Positions 24,601 to 34,769 of a DNA stretch of 64,000 nt are shown here, piece by piece. The notes under the pieces were generated by a model, which saw only the letters and a list, made by a program, of their open reading frames with translations, did no database searches and was not told the DNA's origin. Source of the DNA: Phoronis australis (taxonomy: Eukaryota; Phoronida; Phoronidae); contig NMRA01000024.1 of the NCBI GenBank assembly GCA_002633005.1, forward strand, positions 955,786 to 1,019,785, given 5' to 3'. The first letter of the stretch is position 1, and the number at the start of each line of letters is the position of its first letter. Made by a program: the position numbers and the translations under genes.

Positions 24601-26400
24601 TCTGTAGTCACCACAGAGTTTCTAATCAACCTCCCACTTATGATAATGCGTGCATGCGCTCACAGTCATTGGACAAACCGCTGACTTACCAGATGGATAT
24701 AACGGCAGATTATCATGTGTGACCGCACTCCCAATCTGAGGTAGACGGCACAGTATGAGACAAGCAAGACTAGGTAGTAAATTTTGACGCTTGGGAGCAT
24801 GTTGGACGAATTTTAGAAGCCAGGTATCGGGAGTTCTCATGAGAGATTCAAATTTAGATGTCACAAAAGCGATCACTAAAGTACCGATCCCGAAGGTCTT
24901 GGTACGGCACTGCAAAACTAACACAACGTGGTATTCGTCCTCTACACATCCCGAATTACATAAATTTCATTTTTCATTGGGAATATTTGTGTGCCGACCT
25001 CTTTCTACTAGTAACGAATGATTTGAGCCTAGCAATCGAGTCAGAGATTGGATAAAACGTGGAGATTCCTTACAAAACTTGCCCAATTATAAGAAGACCT
25101 TCCCATCAAGTCTGACTGTCAGAAAAAAAGTGTATCGTCCGCTGACTTTACCCCACGATTACTAGGCATCCTCAGTATTTTGAACCAATATTTTATACAG
25201 GATACGAAATATTGAGTAAACAATGGGAATCGACCACATTCTCCCATGACTGCCGAGTTAGAGCAACAACTGCCTACTCCTAATATGCCTTTACAATACT
25301 TCATATGTACATTTTCCAATTGTTAATATTCCTTAACGCCCCATATCTCATCCAGCCTCGTAACACAAAGAGGTGTAAACCATTTTATCGAACAGGGGAA
25401 AGGCTATCGACGGAGGTAGATCCATGCGCGCACCTAGGGGGCTCGAGTTCGACCCCCACCCCATTTGGTGAATTGGGCAAAAAGGTCCGCCTCAGAGAAA
25501 CGAAAAGTCCGAGAAAACGAGACAAAAGTCCACTAAAACGACGCGAATAAACAATCCATAGCCGAACGTGGTACCCGGTGGTTTTTTTTTGGTCCCCGTT
25601 TTTTCTTTTAGTAAAAGGTCCATGTTGTCAGAAATTCGAGCCCCCCTGTATTTTTGGCTGGGTGCGCGCATGAGATCACGACATCTTCACTTTAATTTAC
25701 AAATTTCAGAGGCAGCTTTATTTGCTTGACTAGATAACGTTTTAAAGGCGTTGGTTCACAAAACTTAGGGTAATAAACCCGCCAACGTATTTGTAATGAA
25801 ACACAACATCGACTGAAGTTCCATCGTAGAACCATTTCTCAGGTCGTCTAGGGAGACTGCCATTTTTCAAAACGGCCACCTTAGTTTTCTTCAAGTTCAC
25901 TTACATGCCCATGATTCGCAAAATTCACAATTAAGCATACGTTGTAAGTTAATGGCGGTAGAGGAACACAACATCATGTCATCTGCTTACAGCAGGGAGT
26001 TAACTCTTGGCACTTGTTTGCTGAGATATGATGTGCTATTAATATTACTCTTCGCTGTCAGTCAATTCAGAAATTCGTTTAGATACAACAAAATAATAAT
26101 GACCTGGTCATGAAACCTGGCGAATACCAACAGTACAATCAAAGAACTCTGTAAGACCACGATCTTGAGGTTTCGTGCAAGTGCGTAATCTACCACTCAT
26201 AGAGCGAGGTATGCTGAAAATTTTAGCGTGCATATCAATATTTTTCAATCTATAGAAGAGTAAATTATGAGAGATTCGATCGAATGTCTTTGAGAAATCC
26301 ACGAAAGGCTGCGGCTTGAAGTCGCCATTGTTTTTTATACGTGAAAGGTCACACTTTCCATTTAAGGAAATGAATTTCATCTATGTCTTGCCATACCAAA
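24600..26400 (-). mobile_element. Degenerate CR1/L2-like LINE ORF2, interrupted
   Basis: Read on the minus strand, 26400-25730 gives reverse transcriptase motifs: VDFSKTFDRISHNLLFYRL, a GIRQ-type motif, and a decayed ADDMMLCSS catalytic block. After an insertion at 25423-25672 the frame resumes at 25330-24620 with the C-terminal LINE region (YCKGILGV, MGECGRFPL, IKYWFKIL; then R-TNIP and VEDEYHVVLVL). Many stops and frame changes show it is inactive. It lies just beyond the 3' end of the Ig receptor exon, in the same orientation. Confidence 0.85.
25423..25672. mobile_element. MITE-like insertion inside the LINE
   Basis: The left end CATGCGCGCACCTAGGGGG and the right end (complement CATGCGCGCACCC, then a GGGGGGCTCGAATT-type block) are inverted relatives. 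It splits the reverse transcriptase part of the LINE from its C-terminal part, so it inserted after the LINE. Confidence 0.6.
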
Positions 26401-26723
26401 TAAGGAGACGTGCTTTGCTCTGTGGGAGAAAAATCAACGAATTGACTAGCAGTTGACATGTGGTTTTTTTAAATTAGAAACTAAAAGAAAAATGATTCGA
26501 CATAAACAGAAATTCGAAATCTTTACGAACAAACCGTAAAAATAGCAGGTCGAATTCTGTTTCATTGGCAGAGAACCACTTTGAATAATGCCATTTGCCA
26601 TTAAGTATTTTTTTTTCGCTTTCCAGGCCTCTTTAAATTGTCTTTCAGAAGTAGATGTGTAACTGTAAAAAAAATGTCCTGCTGTAAGTTACTTTTCGTG
26701 AAACATACCCCTGATGTCAGCGC
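26401..26723. other. 3' flank of the Ig receptor exon
   Basis: Sequence between the receptor stop codon (minus strand) and the LINE. No AATAAA is evident on the minus strand here. The 3' untranslated region may be short with a variant signal, or may run into the LINE. Confidence 0.4.
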
Positions 26724-29700
26724 CTACCAGTTGAAGGGTGAGGTAGCAGTGCTTAGAACAGTTGAGCAGGTGGTGGGTAAAAGTTCCCCAACTTCATTAA
26801 GAATCAGTCGCTGAGCTGACCCTTTCGCTGGTTGAGGTGGTTTGTCGGCTAAGGCAACGCACAGACGGCATGAGCTAACAGTCCATTGGTAGAACTGTGC
26901 AGATGCTGTGCATTTGTTTTTCAGTTGTCTTCCTGTGTACCCTTCCAGCATCTCAAGAACTCTTGCAGCTATCTCGGGCCGCAGGTGTCTTAGCCTGAAG
27001 TCACGAATCCGCTTTGGCAGCCCGACGTAGGTGCGCGTGCGCAAACTAGTGAGTAGTCCTTGGCACGCGACCCATTCATTTGTGTCGTCCTCGTGTGTGC
27101 CTAACATCAGCAAGGCTGCTCTGAAAACGTCGTGGACAGCGGTTGGTGGGTTCGTCTCCTCGCGAACTTTTGCCATTTGCTCCCTGTCCATGTTCAGTAA
27201 TCCGTCTCTCATGTCATTGAGCTTGGATAACTTATCCTTCAACCCTTTGGCCATTTTCAACTCTTTCTGAAACAACTCGCTGTCGCCGCATTCTTCTAAC
27301 TCCTGCACAACTTTTTGTAACTCGCTAGAGTCTTTTTGTTCTATAGCGTCCTTAAGCAGTTGTTTTCGATTCAGTGCCATAACTGTTGATTTTACGCGGG
27401 AAACTAATTTTTTATCCCTAACCAAGCCCCTATTTTCTTTTACAAAAGTTTCGTAGTTTGACAGAGCATCTGTGATATCGGAAAGAGACCCTGATCCCCT
27501 GACTTCTTGTAATTTAGTACTCAATCTTAGATGTTCGGCTATAACTTCTTTGCTAATTTTTCTTTCGATCTCTTCCAGCACGTGTTCAGTTTTATTTAGT
27601 AATAGTTCATCTTCTGTGCGCTCCTCTGCAGAGGCAACAAACGTTTTATACTGCTCGAGTGCCTCTAATATCGCCGATTTATCTACCTCTTGAAGCGCCG
27701 TTAGCAGCCGTTGTTTTCGTTTGTCGTTTTCGGCTAGTGCCGCTGATGGCCGCTTCTCGGATTTTTTCACTTTAGGTTTGAGCGTTTCGTCCAGAGAAAA
27801 CATGTCTCTGTTTTTCTCTACGAAACGCTTATAGTTTGCCCAAGATGTGCGCACGCTGTGAATATCGTCCCTCTTTACGTGTTTAAGTTCTTTTTTCAAA
27901 ATTTCATGCTCCTTGTGCATCTCATCTTCCACAGTTTTTAGATACTTGCTGCATTTCTTGGTAATCTTTTCATCAGGTTCGAGGCCCGCACCTTTAACTG
28001 CACTTTCATAATCAACCACCGCTTGTAACAAGGTTTGCCTATCATTTTCTTTTGTTGCCCGCTTTACCTTTCTTTTCAGACGATTTTCTGCGCTTTTGAC
28101 TACTTTATTTGCCTCATTTTGTAACCGCTCGTTTTCAATGGATTCTTGTGGAGCACTTTCCATTTCACCTTCGGCTTCATGGGCTGTTGTTTTTTCTCCA
28201 GTCGTGGTCTGTGGTGCACATAAATCGCCCTCTTGTTTGTGCGATTCAGTTTGTTGTGAAGAATATTTGTCAATTTCTGAGAATGACTTATCTATTGAAA
28301 CGTCTTGTTCTTCGTGGGAAGGAAATTTTTGGAGTTTGGTGGACGTTTTTTCACTTGAAATATCCACTTTGACGGACACGTCTTCTGACCACGGTGTTTT
28401 GTGTTTTTCTACCGATTCCGCTGAAGCTATTATTGTTTTTGACGCAGTTTTCTTGGGCAGCGTTGCTTCTGGCGGTATTTCATAGGATCGACGTTTTTCG
28501 TGTTCCATTAAAGCCTTCTCGACTTTCTTCGTTTCGCTTTTGGTGCTCCTTGTGGAATCACTTAGCTTCATTTTATCTTCTTGCATCTCATGTAAAAAAC
28601 TGTCGCTTTGGTGAAAAGTTACGTCAGATCTATTTTCTTCTGCGACCCCTGACCCATCAATTTTATCGTCCTTTTTGATGGAAACACCGCTTAAGACGTC
28701 ATTTATTGAACGCTGTTTCATTTCTGAGTCATCGCCCGTCTTGCTGTCGCGTCGCGATCCTTGTTCTGGACTTGTTCTTGTTTCATCAGTTGAAATGCTG
28801 GCCTCGGGTTTCCCAGCTAAGAGGTTACGCGCCTCTGATAAAAGAGCATTGTCGCACTGAACTTCATTTTTATGTTTCTCAGTAAACTCTTCGTAGTGGC
28901 ATAACGTGCGGTAAATTTGAGACTTGCTTGCACAAACAAGAGAACCCCTGAGGGCTTGAGAGATCGACTCGAACATAGCAGTGACATCTTTGACTCTTTG
29001 TATTATTTCTTTTACGTTCTGCAACAGAAATTCGTCGGCCGTGATAATCCCAGTGTTGTACTTAATAAAGTCCTCGTACTTTGCGCAAGCCATCTCAGCA
29101 TCTTCTAGTTTAGACCACAATGTAATGCCTTTCAGTTCCTCCTTTATCATCTCGTGTTCGTTGTCAAGATTTGCAACCCGCTGGACGTGTTCCTGGATTA
29201 TGATTTTGGCACATGAGATCAGTTGCTCGTCTGGATTCCATCCAATGCCTTTGCATTTCTTCTCATATTCTGCTATCGCAGATTTGATTAGATTTATGTC
29301 TCCAGAAGCCTTTGCAGTCTTAAGTTTTTCAATACTATTGTTAATTAAAGCTTCATTTTTCTCACAAGTTTTCAGTACTTTGACAGCCTCGGACATCATT
29401 TTTTTGTCTAGGCGCTGTTTACTTCCTGTTTTCTCCAGTTCTTCATATTCCGATAAAAGGACTCGCAAATCTTCAATATTTTGTTGTTTCATAGCCTTCT
29501 TTAAATTTGCTGTTACTTCGTCAAATCGGCGCTTCTTATCTTCTTGTGCAACTATGTTTTCTAACGCCCTCCTGGTTTCGTTTATGAAATTTTTATCTAT
29601 AATTTTTTCATTTGCGTTTGTTTCAGCAAAAATTTCCATCTTTGATAAATTTGATCGAAGAAGGTCGGATTTCTGAGCTTCGATCGCCGTGTTGATTTCA

Positions 29701-32700
29701 TTCTTGAGAGACATGTACTCTTTTGCAAGCTCTTTTTCTTTCTTTTCCAATTTCAGAACTTCACTTTCACCTTCTTCTATAAGTTCGTTTTGCATGTCGA
29801 TGTTCATATCCACTATGTCTTTGCTATGATCGTTGAAAAAGTTTTTGTACTTCAAGCAAGCCATTTTAATCTCTGACTTTTTTCCTTCTTTCAGAGCATT
29901 TTCCAAATCCTGCGCCAGAGGTGTTGCTTCGTCTATCAACTTTTCACGATTTGCTTTTAACTGATCAAGTCTTTTCTTGACGTCTTGAAGCAGCTCTTCA
30001 TCAGGCCAGACAAAGTCGTTGTTCTGTTTGATGAAGGTTTGGCAACGTACTACAGTCTCGTTTAGTACACAAATATCTCTCGTTTTTTTGGCCTTAGTCA
30101 TCAGATTCTTCAACTCTCCATATTCTTTTGTCAAAAATTTCATACGTGTTTTTAATTCATTGACTAGCCCATTTGCTTTCTTTATAAGCTTTTTATCCAC
30201 GACCTCTTCGTCTAAGTTGGAGTAAGTAACCAATGTCTTACTGATATCGTCTATGTTTTGTGTTTCCATGGCTTGTCGTAGAAGAGATTCTTGTTCTTTT
30301 GCCAGAGCCCCTTGTCTTTTAGCTTGCAGCCTTAAAGCGTCTGCGGCACTGGAAAGTAGTGCTTCGTCTACTGGTACTTTCCCGCCTTGACGTTTAAGAA
30401 AACCTTCATACTTGGATAAACATTCTTTTATTTCTTTAACACCAAGAGAAAATACAGCGAGGCGCAGATTTTCTTTCAATTTTCTCTCAGTACGGATATT
30501 TTCTTTGTCTAGTTCAAGTAATAGTTTTTCTGCGTACTGCAGTACCGCCTCGTCACTCGGCCCTGCAATTTCCCTGAAATTTGTTAGTGCAGATTTGATC
30601 AAAAGGCAATCGCGTAATTTCACAGCATTGTTCAGTTCACGTTTGACGTCAACATTTCTTTGTTCTTCCAACCTGTTTAAAGTTGATTTGACCGAGTTCA
30701 TCAGCTCGGTATCGTCAATGCAGATTCCAGGATTCTGTTTCCGAAATGCTTCGTAATTTCCAACTTTCAATCGAAGATCACTCAAAACAGGTTTCCTTAG
30801 TGCCACGGCTAGAGCATCAACTACCTCCTCATATCGCTCTTCATCATCTTGTCTAGCTGAATTTGTTGTTTCAACACATTTATGGGCTTCGTCTATTAAC
30901 GTCTCATTCATCAAGTGTTCGCATCCATTGTCTTTGGCATAGTGTCTATAGTTGTGTAGTTCAGCGTTTACTTTCATTCCGTTTTTTGCTCTAATTGCAT
31001 CTTGTATCGGTTTTTCGAACACTTTCAGATCTTCACGGCATTTTTCTTGAAGGGAATTTAGAGTGCTTTGTGCTGCTTTTACCAGTGTCCCGTTAATGGT
31101 AATTTTGTTTGTGTTTTCGTTGGCGAATGCTTCATAATTACGTAGTGATGTTTCCAGCCGTCTTACGTTTTTAATGCAAAGCGAATCCGTTAGTAGCTTG
31201 CTTAGCTCTGTTTCTTTGTGTTCTCTCTTTTCCTTAAAGCCTTGCAAAATTTCATCTGCGCTGTCGACAAGTGTCTTGTCAAGATGCTTGCAGTCACTGT
31301 ATTTTAAGCAGTACTCTCTGTATGCTGCAAGCGTGATGACAATGTCGTCTTCATTGGTTAAATACACTGCATCCAACAGTTCTAGTTTCAGGCGCTCTCC
31401 CTCTGAAATTTCGTTTAATCTTTGCGTAGCAGATGTCGTTTTCTCCACCAGATCGTAATCTGCCGCTAAGGAATTGTTTTTGTCTTGGAATTGTTTGCTT
31501 TCTGTCAAATCACCAACCGTGTTGACAGAAATCGCTGCGTTTTTACGCGCTTCAATTTCTAATGAAACATCGCCCCATTTCCCCTTTTCTGTCAGTATTT
31601 CCTGTGCCTTGTTCATGAGACTATGATCAAGGTTACCCGTATCATACAACAGCACAAAGTCCTGATATTCGTAGATAGCTTTCTCGAGATCTTCCACATT
31701 TTCTGTTGACAAAGCTTTTTGTAAAGTCAAATTTATTTCAGCGATTGCATTTTCGTCTCCATCTGTCTTTGCCTTATCGGGAGTGGCAGTCTCTCTCTCT
31801 GCGTAATCATTCTCCTCGTTGGATGCAAATGACCGCTCTGCGGTTTCCTCCTGACTTCCATTTGATTGCTGTTCGTCCATTTCGATAACGGTACTTACTC
31901 TTCTGGACTCTTTGCGGTGCCCTGGGCTTCCGAGTTGCGATCGTAGGTCCATTTTTTCGTACTGTGCTTGAGCACGCGAAACCAAGATACTGTCAATAGA
32001 AATGTCGCTGCCGTGTTTTTGGCCGAACGACATATAGTTTTCTAGGGCTTGCAACACTTCTTCTTTTTCTCCTACGTACAGCGTGTCTTCCAGTTTGTTC
32101 TTCAATTCCATTTCCTGTTCTATTTCAATGTCTATGATATCGTCGACAATGTCCTGTGCTGTTTGTAGCAGTTCGAAGTCTATGTCTGCTTTGTGTTGTA
32201 TTCCAAAGTTTTTGTAGTTGTACAGACCTCTGCGTATCGCCATTTCGTCATTTGACAGAAGCGCTTGTTCTAGTTCTTCTCGAAGCTCGTTTTCTCGTAA
32301 AGCTTTGTTCTGGTGCTCTTCTGCGCTTGTTCTGGCACTCATAGCTTCTAATAGTTTTTCATTTTCTCGAATAAAATCGTCGGAAAAAACGGACGCCCTC
32401 CATGTTGACTCAAAATCCGTGGATAGCCGTTTCACTTCCCGCTTCGTTGTCCACTCAAGCTCTTTTACCAACTGTTTCGACTGCATGATTAACCCCTTAT
32501 TAATTTTCACAAGACCATTGTGTTCTCTTTCAAAATTTTCGCATTGCTCGATCTTTGCTTTGATTTTTTCTGCATTGTTTGTTTTCAGTACTTTAATTAA
32601 GCTTAGCTGCTGCTGTTTTACTTTGCCTTGCAGTTTCATCGTCTGTTTTTGTTTTAGTATATTTTTTGTAGCTTGCACAAACTTCGTCTCAAAGGAGGCA

Positions 32701-34769
32701 CTCCTTGATGGTGGTAACGCTAGCTTTTCATATTTTTCAAGTGCAGCTCTCATTTTAGTTTCCTTGCCAGATATTATCGCTCTGACAAATTCTGCTTTTA
32801 ATAATTTCTCCTCAGCTGTGCAATTTCTGTCCCAGTCTTTGATGTTTTCTTCTGTCATCTCAACTAAACTGTCATTCAACGATACCCTTCTCCTTTCCCC
32901 GAGTTGCCTGTACCTCATCAACTTGATCCTTGCTGAATATTCGTTATTTTTCTCTAGAGCTTTTTGTAGTTGCTGCTCCAGCTGGTTTGCTTGTTTCTTA
33001 GCCGCTTTCGTTCTAGCTATCATTTTCATGATTCTGTTAAGTATTTCGGGAATTGTAGGACATTTGTTGTACTTAAGTCCGATAGCATAAAAGCAGATTA
33101 GAAATGTGCTGAAGACTAATATCAAACCAAGTGGCAATGCCCATGCAGCTGGGCTTGTGGAGAATTGCACGTAAAAGCTTCTTGTGAGCTTTTCACCGGT
33201 GTTGTAAGCCGAGCCATGCAACAAGGGTCTTACGACACATGTATAAATTCCTGTGATAGCGTCTGTGTTTTTCTCATCGATACTTCTTTGCACATTAATG
33301 ACGAGAATGCTCTTGTTGGACCTAAAGGTGATGTATGGTGAATCGTCATCTTCCGCAATGTCGTTGTTTTGACATTCTTCAAGAGTAACTTCCCTACACC
33401 ACGTGACGGCCGTGCGTTCTCTTGGATCTAACACTTTCTCGCAATTCATTTCAAATACTTCAGTACTTTCAGTAACTGTTACCTCTTCAGTGAGGATATG
33501 GTCCTCGCCGTCCGCCCACTTCAATGGAGATAAGACGAGAAGATACGTAGATGATATGATCGTGCCCAGTTTGTTGCTGATGGAACACTGAATCAGTGCA
33601 GAGTCATTCTTTGTGACAGCCTTCAGAGTGAGGGTTGACCGCTCCACTTTGTGTCGCGTTGAAGGTCTCAATTTGTCTCCGTTTATATACCATACTATAT
33701 TTACTGGTTTTAATGTGTTTCGATCCTCTTCACATTCGTAAAACACGTCGTTTCCAACTACTGTCTTTTTATCTGTCAGTTTTTTTCTTGGAGAGAACAC
33801 CGGCGGAAACACAACTTGAATGTGAACGACTGCTCTGGCAATTAATTCCTTTGTGGCTGGATGTCGTCCCTCACAGGTGTATCTTCCTGTGTGTAGAGCC
33901 TCGGCATTTATACCTAGCAGCTCAATGGAAGCTTCCGTGTTCACTCTTATCTTAGCTTTGGGTATTCTGTTGGGGTACAACCATGTGATATAGGGCGTTG
34001 GGTTCCCAACGAAAATGCACTTTAATGAGAATGAAGTTCCCGCGGTAATCTGTTGAGTGTCTTTGGGTGCATAGACCAAACGTTGTGATTCCGTTAGTGA
34101 CGGACCAGGTATCCCTTGTAGTGTGTACCTATCCAGTCCAACTTTCTGCGTAATCTCCTTGTTGACCTGGAAACATGCCAGTGCTCTTTCTCGAAGTTTT
34201 TCAAAATCTTTAGTTGTAGTATGAGCTATGATAAGAGAACCGTTGTCTGGTCTAATAGACATCCGATTGGTTTCCACCAGTTCTTCGATCTCCGTTGGGT
34301 TAAAACTCTCTCGTGTCATCCACGACCACGTGAAGATTGGATTTGGAGGGTGTTGCTCACGAATCGGTGTGCATGGAATTTCTACCTTGGCGCCAAGTTG
34401 AACTCGCATCACTTTGTTTGTAGGTTCATACTGTCGAATGTAGTAAACGTCTATTTGCGACAAAAAAGATAAGTCTCGCCCAAATGCATTGGAAGCAAAG
34501 CACCGGTAACTCAACTTGTCTTTGTTACCAATGTTCATAAAGTAAAGTGTACTTCCTTGTTCGTTTGAGGTGTACATTATTTTGGGTATTGGGAACGCCG
34601 TTCCATTTCTATATATTTTCTGCCAGCTGTACTGGATTGGCGGTGTACCTTCAGCTTTACACGAAATCCTTAAATTTTGGTTGTAATGGGCTCCAATTTT
34701 GGCACGAGGTTGCTGTATGATTCTGGCGGGTTGGCCTACCTCCATTCCTGACTGAAGATTTATCAGCAT
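26724..34769 (-). CDS. Novel Ig-domain transmembrane receptor with helical-repeat rod and dynein-type microtubule-binding tip
   Basis: One uninterrupted exon. With residue 1 at 34817 (2697 codons): Ig1 Cys53/Cys106 with Trp65, Ig2 Cys149/215, Ig3 Cys267/315, Ig4 Cys362/411, Ig5 Cys459/527; transmembrane helix 559-581; then a basic cytoplasmic stretch. About 24 helical repeats follow (roughly 670-2000 and 2230-2535), broken by a Ser/Glu/Lys-rich linker (about 2000-2225). The C terminus (about 2545-2655) has NPPTAV at 2556, FRAALLMLG, and KCTASAQFYQWTVSSC with Trp2645, matching the order of dynein heavy-chain microtubule-binding domain motifs. The Ig part resembles L1/neurofascin-type Ig domains. 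A polypyrimidine tract and CAG precede 34769, so a signal-peptide exon probably lies upstream. Alternatively 34817 is the true start, with a weak hydrophobic leader. Inferred role: linking the cell surface to microtubules. No named family is known to me. Confidence 0.85.
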   Translation of the reverse strand: MLINLQSGMEVGQPARIIQQPRAKIGAHYNQNLRISCKAEGTPPIQYSWQKIYRNGTAFPIPKIMYTSNEQGSTLYFMNIGNKDKLSYRCFASNAFGRDLSFLSQIDVYYIRQYEPTNKVMRVQLGAKVEIPCTPIREQHPPNPIFTWSWMTRESFNPTEIEELVETNRMSIRPDNGSLIIAHTTTKDFEKLRERALACFQVNKEITQKVGLDRYTLQGIPGPSLTESQRLVYAPKDTQQITAGTSFSLKCIFVGNPTPYITWLYPNRIPKAKIRVNTEASIELLGINAEALHTGRYTCEGRHPATKELIARAVVHIQVVFPPVFSPRKKLTDKKTVVGNDVFYECEEDRNTLKPVNIVWYINGDKLRPSTRHKVERSTLTLKAVTKNDSALIQCSISNKLGTIISSTYLLVLSPLKWADGEDHILTEEVTVTESTEVFEMNCEKVLDPRERTAVTWCREVTLEECQNNDIAEDDDSPYITFRSNKSILVINVQRSIDEKNTDAITGIYTCVVRPLLHGSAYNTGEKLTRSFYVQFSTSPAAWALPLGLILVFSTFLICFYAIGLKYNKCPTIPEILNRIMKMIARTKAAKKQANQLEQQLQKALEKNNEYSARIKLMRYRQLGERRRVSLNDSLVEMTEENIKDWDRNCTAEEKLLKAEFVRAIISGKETKMRAALEKYEKLALPPSRSASFETKFVQATKNILKQKQTMKLQGKVKQQQLSLIKVLKTNNAEKIKAKIEQCENFEREHNGLVKINKGLIMQSKQLVKELEWTTKREVKRLSTDFESTWRASVFSDDFIRENEKLLEAMSARTSAEEHQNKALRENELREELEQALLSNDEMAIRRGLYNYKNFGIQHKADIDFELLQTAQDIVDDIIDIEIEQEMELKNKLEDTLYVGEKEEVLQALENYMSFGQKHGSDISIDSILVSRAQAQYEKMDLRSQLGSPGHRKESRRVSTVIEMDEQQSNGSQEETAERSFASNEENDYAERETATPDKAKTDGDENAIAEINLTLQKALSTENVEDLEKAIYEYQDFVLLYDTGNLDHSLMNKAQEILTEKGKWGDVSLEIEARKNAAISVNTVGDLTESKQFQDKNNSLAADYDLVEKTTSATQRLNEISEGERLKLELLDAVYLTNEDDIVITLAAYREYCLKYSDCKHLDKTLVDSADEILQGFKEKREHKETELSKLLTDSLCIKNVRRLETSLRNYEAFANENTNKITINGTLVKAAQSTLNSLQEKCREDLKVFEKPIQDAIRAKNGMKVNAELHNYRHYAKDNGCEHLMNETLIDEAHKCVETTNSARQDDEERYEEVVDALAVALRKPVLSDLRLKVGNYEAFRKQNPGICIDDTELMNSVKSTLNRLEEQRNVDVKRELNNAVKLRDCLLIKSALTNFREIAGPSDEAVLQYAEKLLLELDKENIRTERKLKENLRLAVFSLGVKEIKECLSKYEGFLKRQGGKVPVDEALLSSAADALRLQAKRQGALAKEQESLLRQAMETQNIDDISKTLVTYSNLDEEVVDKKLIKKANGLVNELKTRMKFLTKEYGELKNLMTKAKKTRDICVLNETVVRCQTFIKQNNDFVWPDEELLQDVKKRLDQLKANREKLIDEATPLAQDLENALKEGKKSEIKMACLKYKNFFNDHSKDIVDMNIDMQNELIEEGESEVLKLEKKEKELAKEYMSLKNEINTAIEAQKSDLLRSNLSKMEIFAETNANEKIIDKNFINETRRALENIVAQEDKKRRFDEVTANLKKAMKQQNIEDLRVLLSEYEELEKTGSKQRLDKKMMSEAVKVLKTCEKNEALINNSIEKLKTAKASGDINLIKSAIAEYEKKCKGIGWNPDEQLISCAKIIIQEHVQRVANLDNEHEMIKEELKGITLWSKLEDAEMACAKYEDFIKYNTGIITADEFLLQNVKEIIQRVKDVTAMFESISQALRGSLVCASKSQIYRTLCHYEEFTEKHKNEVQCDNALLSEARNLLAGKPEASISTDETRTSPEQGSRRDSKTGDDSEMKQRSINDVLSGVSIKKDDKIDGSGVAEENRSDVTFHQSDSFLHEMQEDKMKLSDSTRSTKSETKKVEKALMEHEKRRSYEIPPEATLPKKTASKTIIASAESVEKHKTPWSEDVSVKVDISSEKTSTKLQKFPSHEEQDVSIDKSFSEIDKYSSQQTESHKQEGDLCAPQTTTGEKTTAHEAEGEMESAPQESIENERLQNEANKVVKSAENRLKRKVKRATKENDRQTLLQAVVDYESAVKGAGLEPDEKITKKCSKYLKTVEDEMHKEHEILKKELKHVKRDDIHSVRTSWANYKRFVEKNRDMFSLDETLKPKVKKSEKRPSAALAENDKRKQRLLTALQEVDKSAILEALEQYKTFVASAEERTEDELLLNKTEHVLEEIERKISKEVIAEHLRLSTKLQEVRGSGSLSDITDALSNYETFVKENRGLVRDKKLVSRVKSTVMALNRKQLLKDAIEQKDSSELQKVVQELEECGDSELFQKELKMAKGLKDKLSKLNDMRDGLLNMDREQMAKVREETNPPTAVHDVFRAALLMLGTHEDDTNEWVACQGLLTSLRTRTYVGLPKRIRDFRLRHLRPEIAARVLEMLEGYTGRQLKNKCTASAQFYQWTVSSCRLCVALADKPPQPAKGSAQRLILNEVGELLPTTCSTVLSTATSPFNW

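Noticed and set aside
26724-27200. Possibility that the dynein-like end is a separate dynein gene or a misassembly
   Set aside because: The frame runs without a break from the Ig domains through the repeats into this domain, and no other dynein regions (AAA+, linker) are nearby.
28981-33090. Long plus-strand frames (up to 290 codons) opposite the Ig receptor
   Set aside because: They are antisense shadows of a strongly biased Lys/Glu-rich coding exon. The minus strand carries clear Ig and dynein-type motifs.
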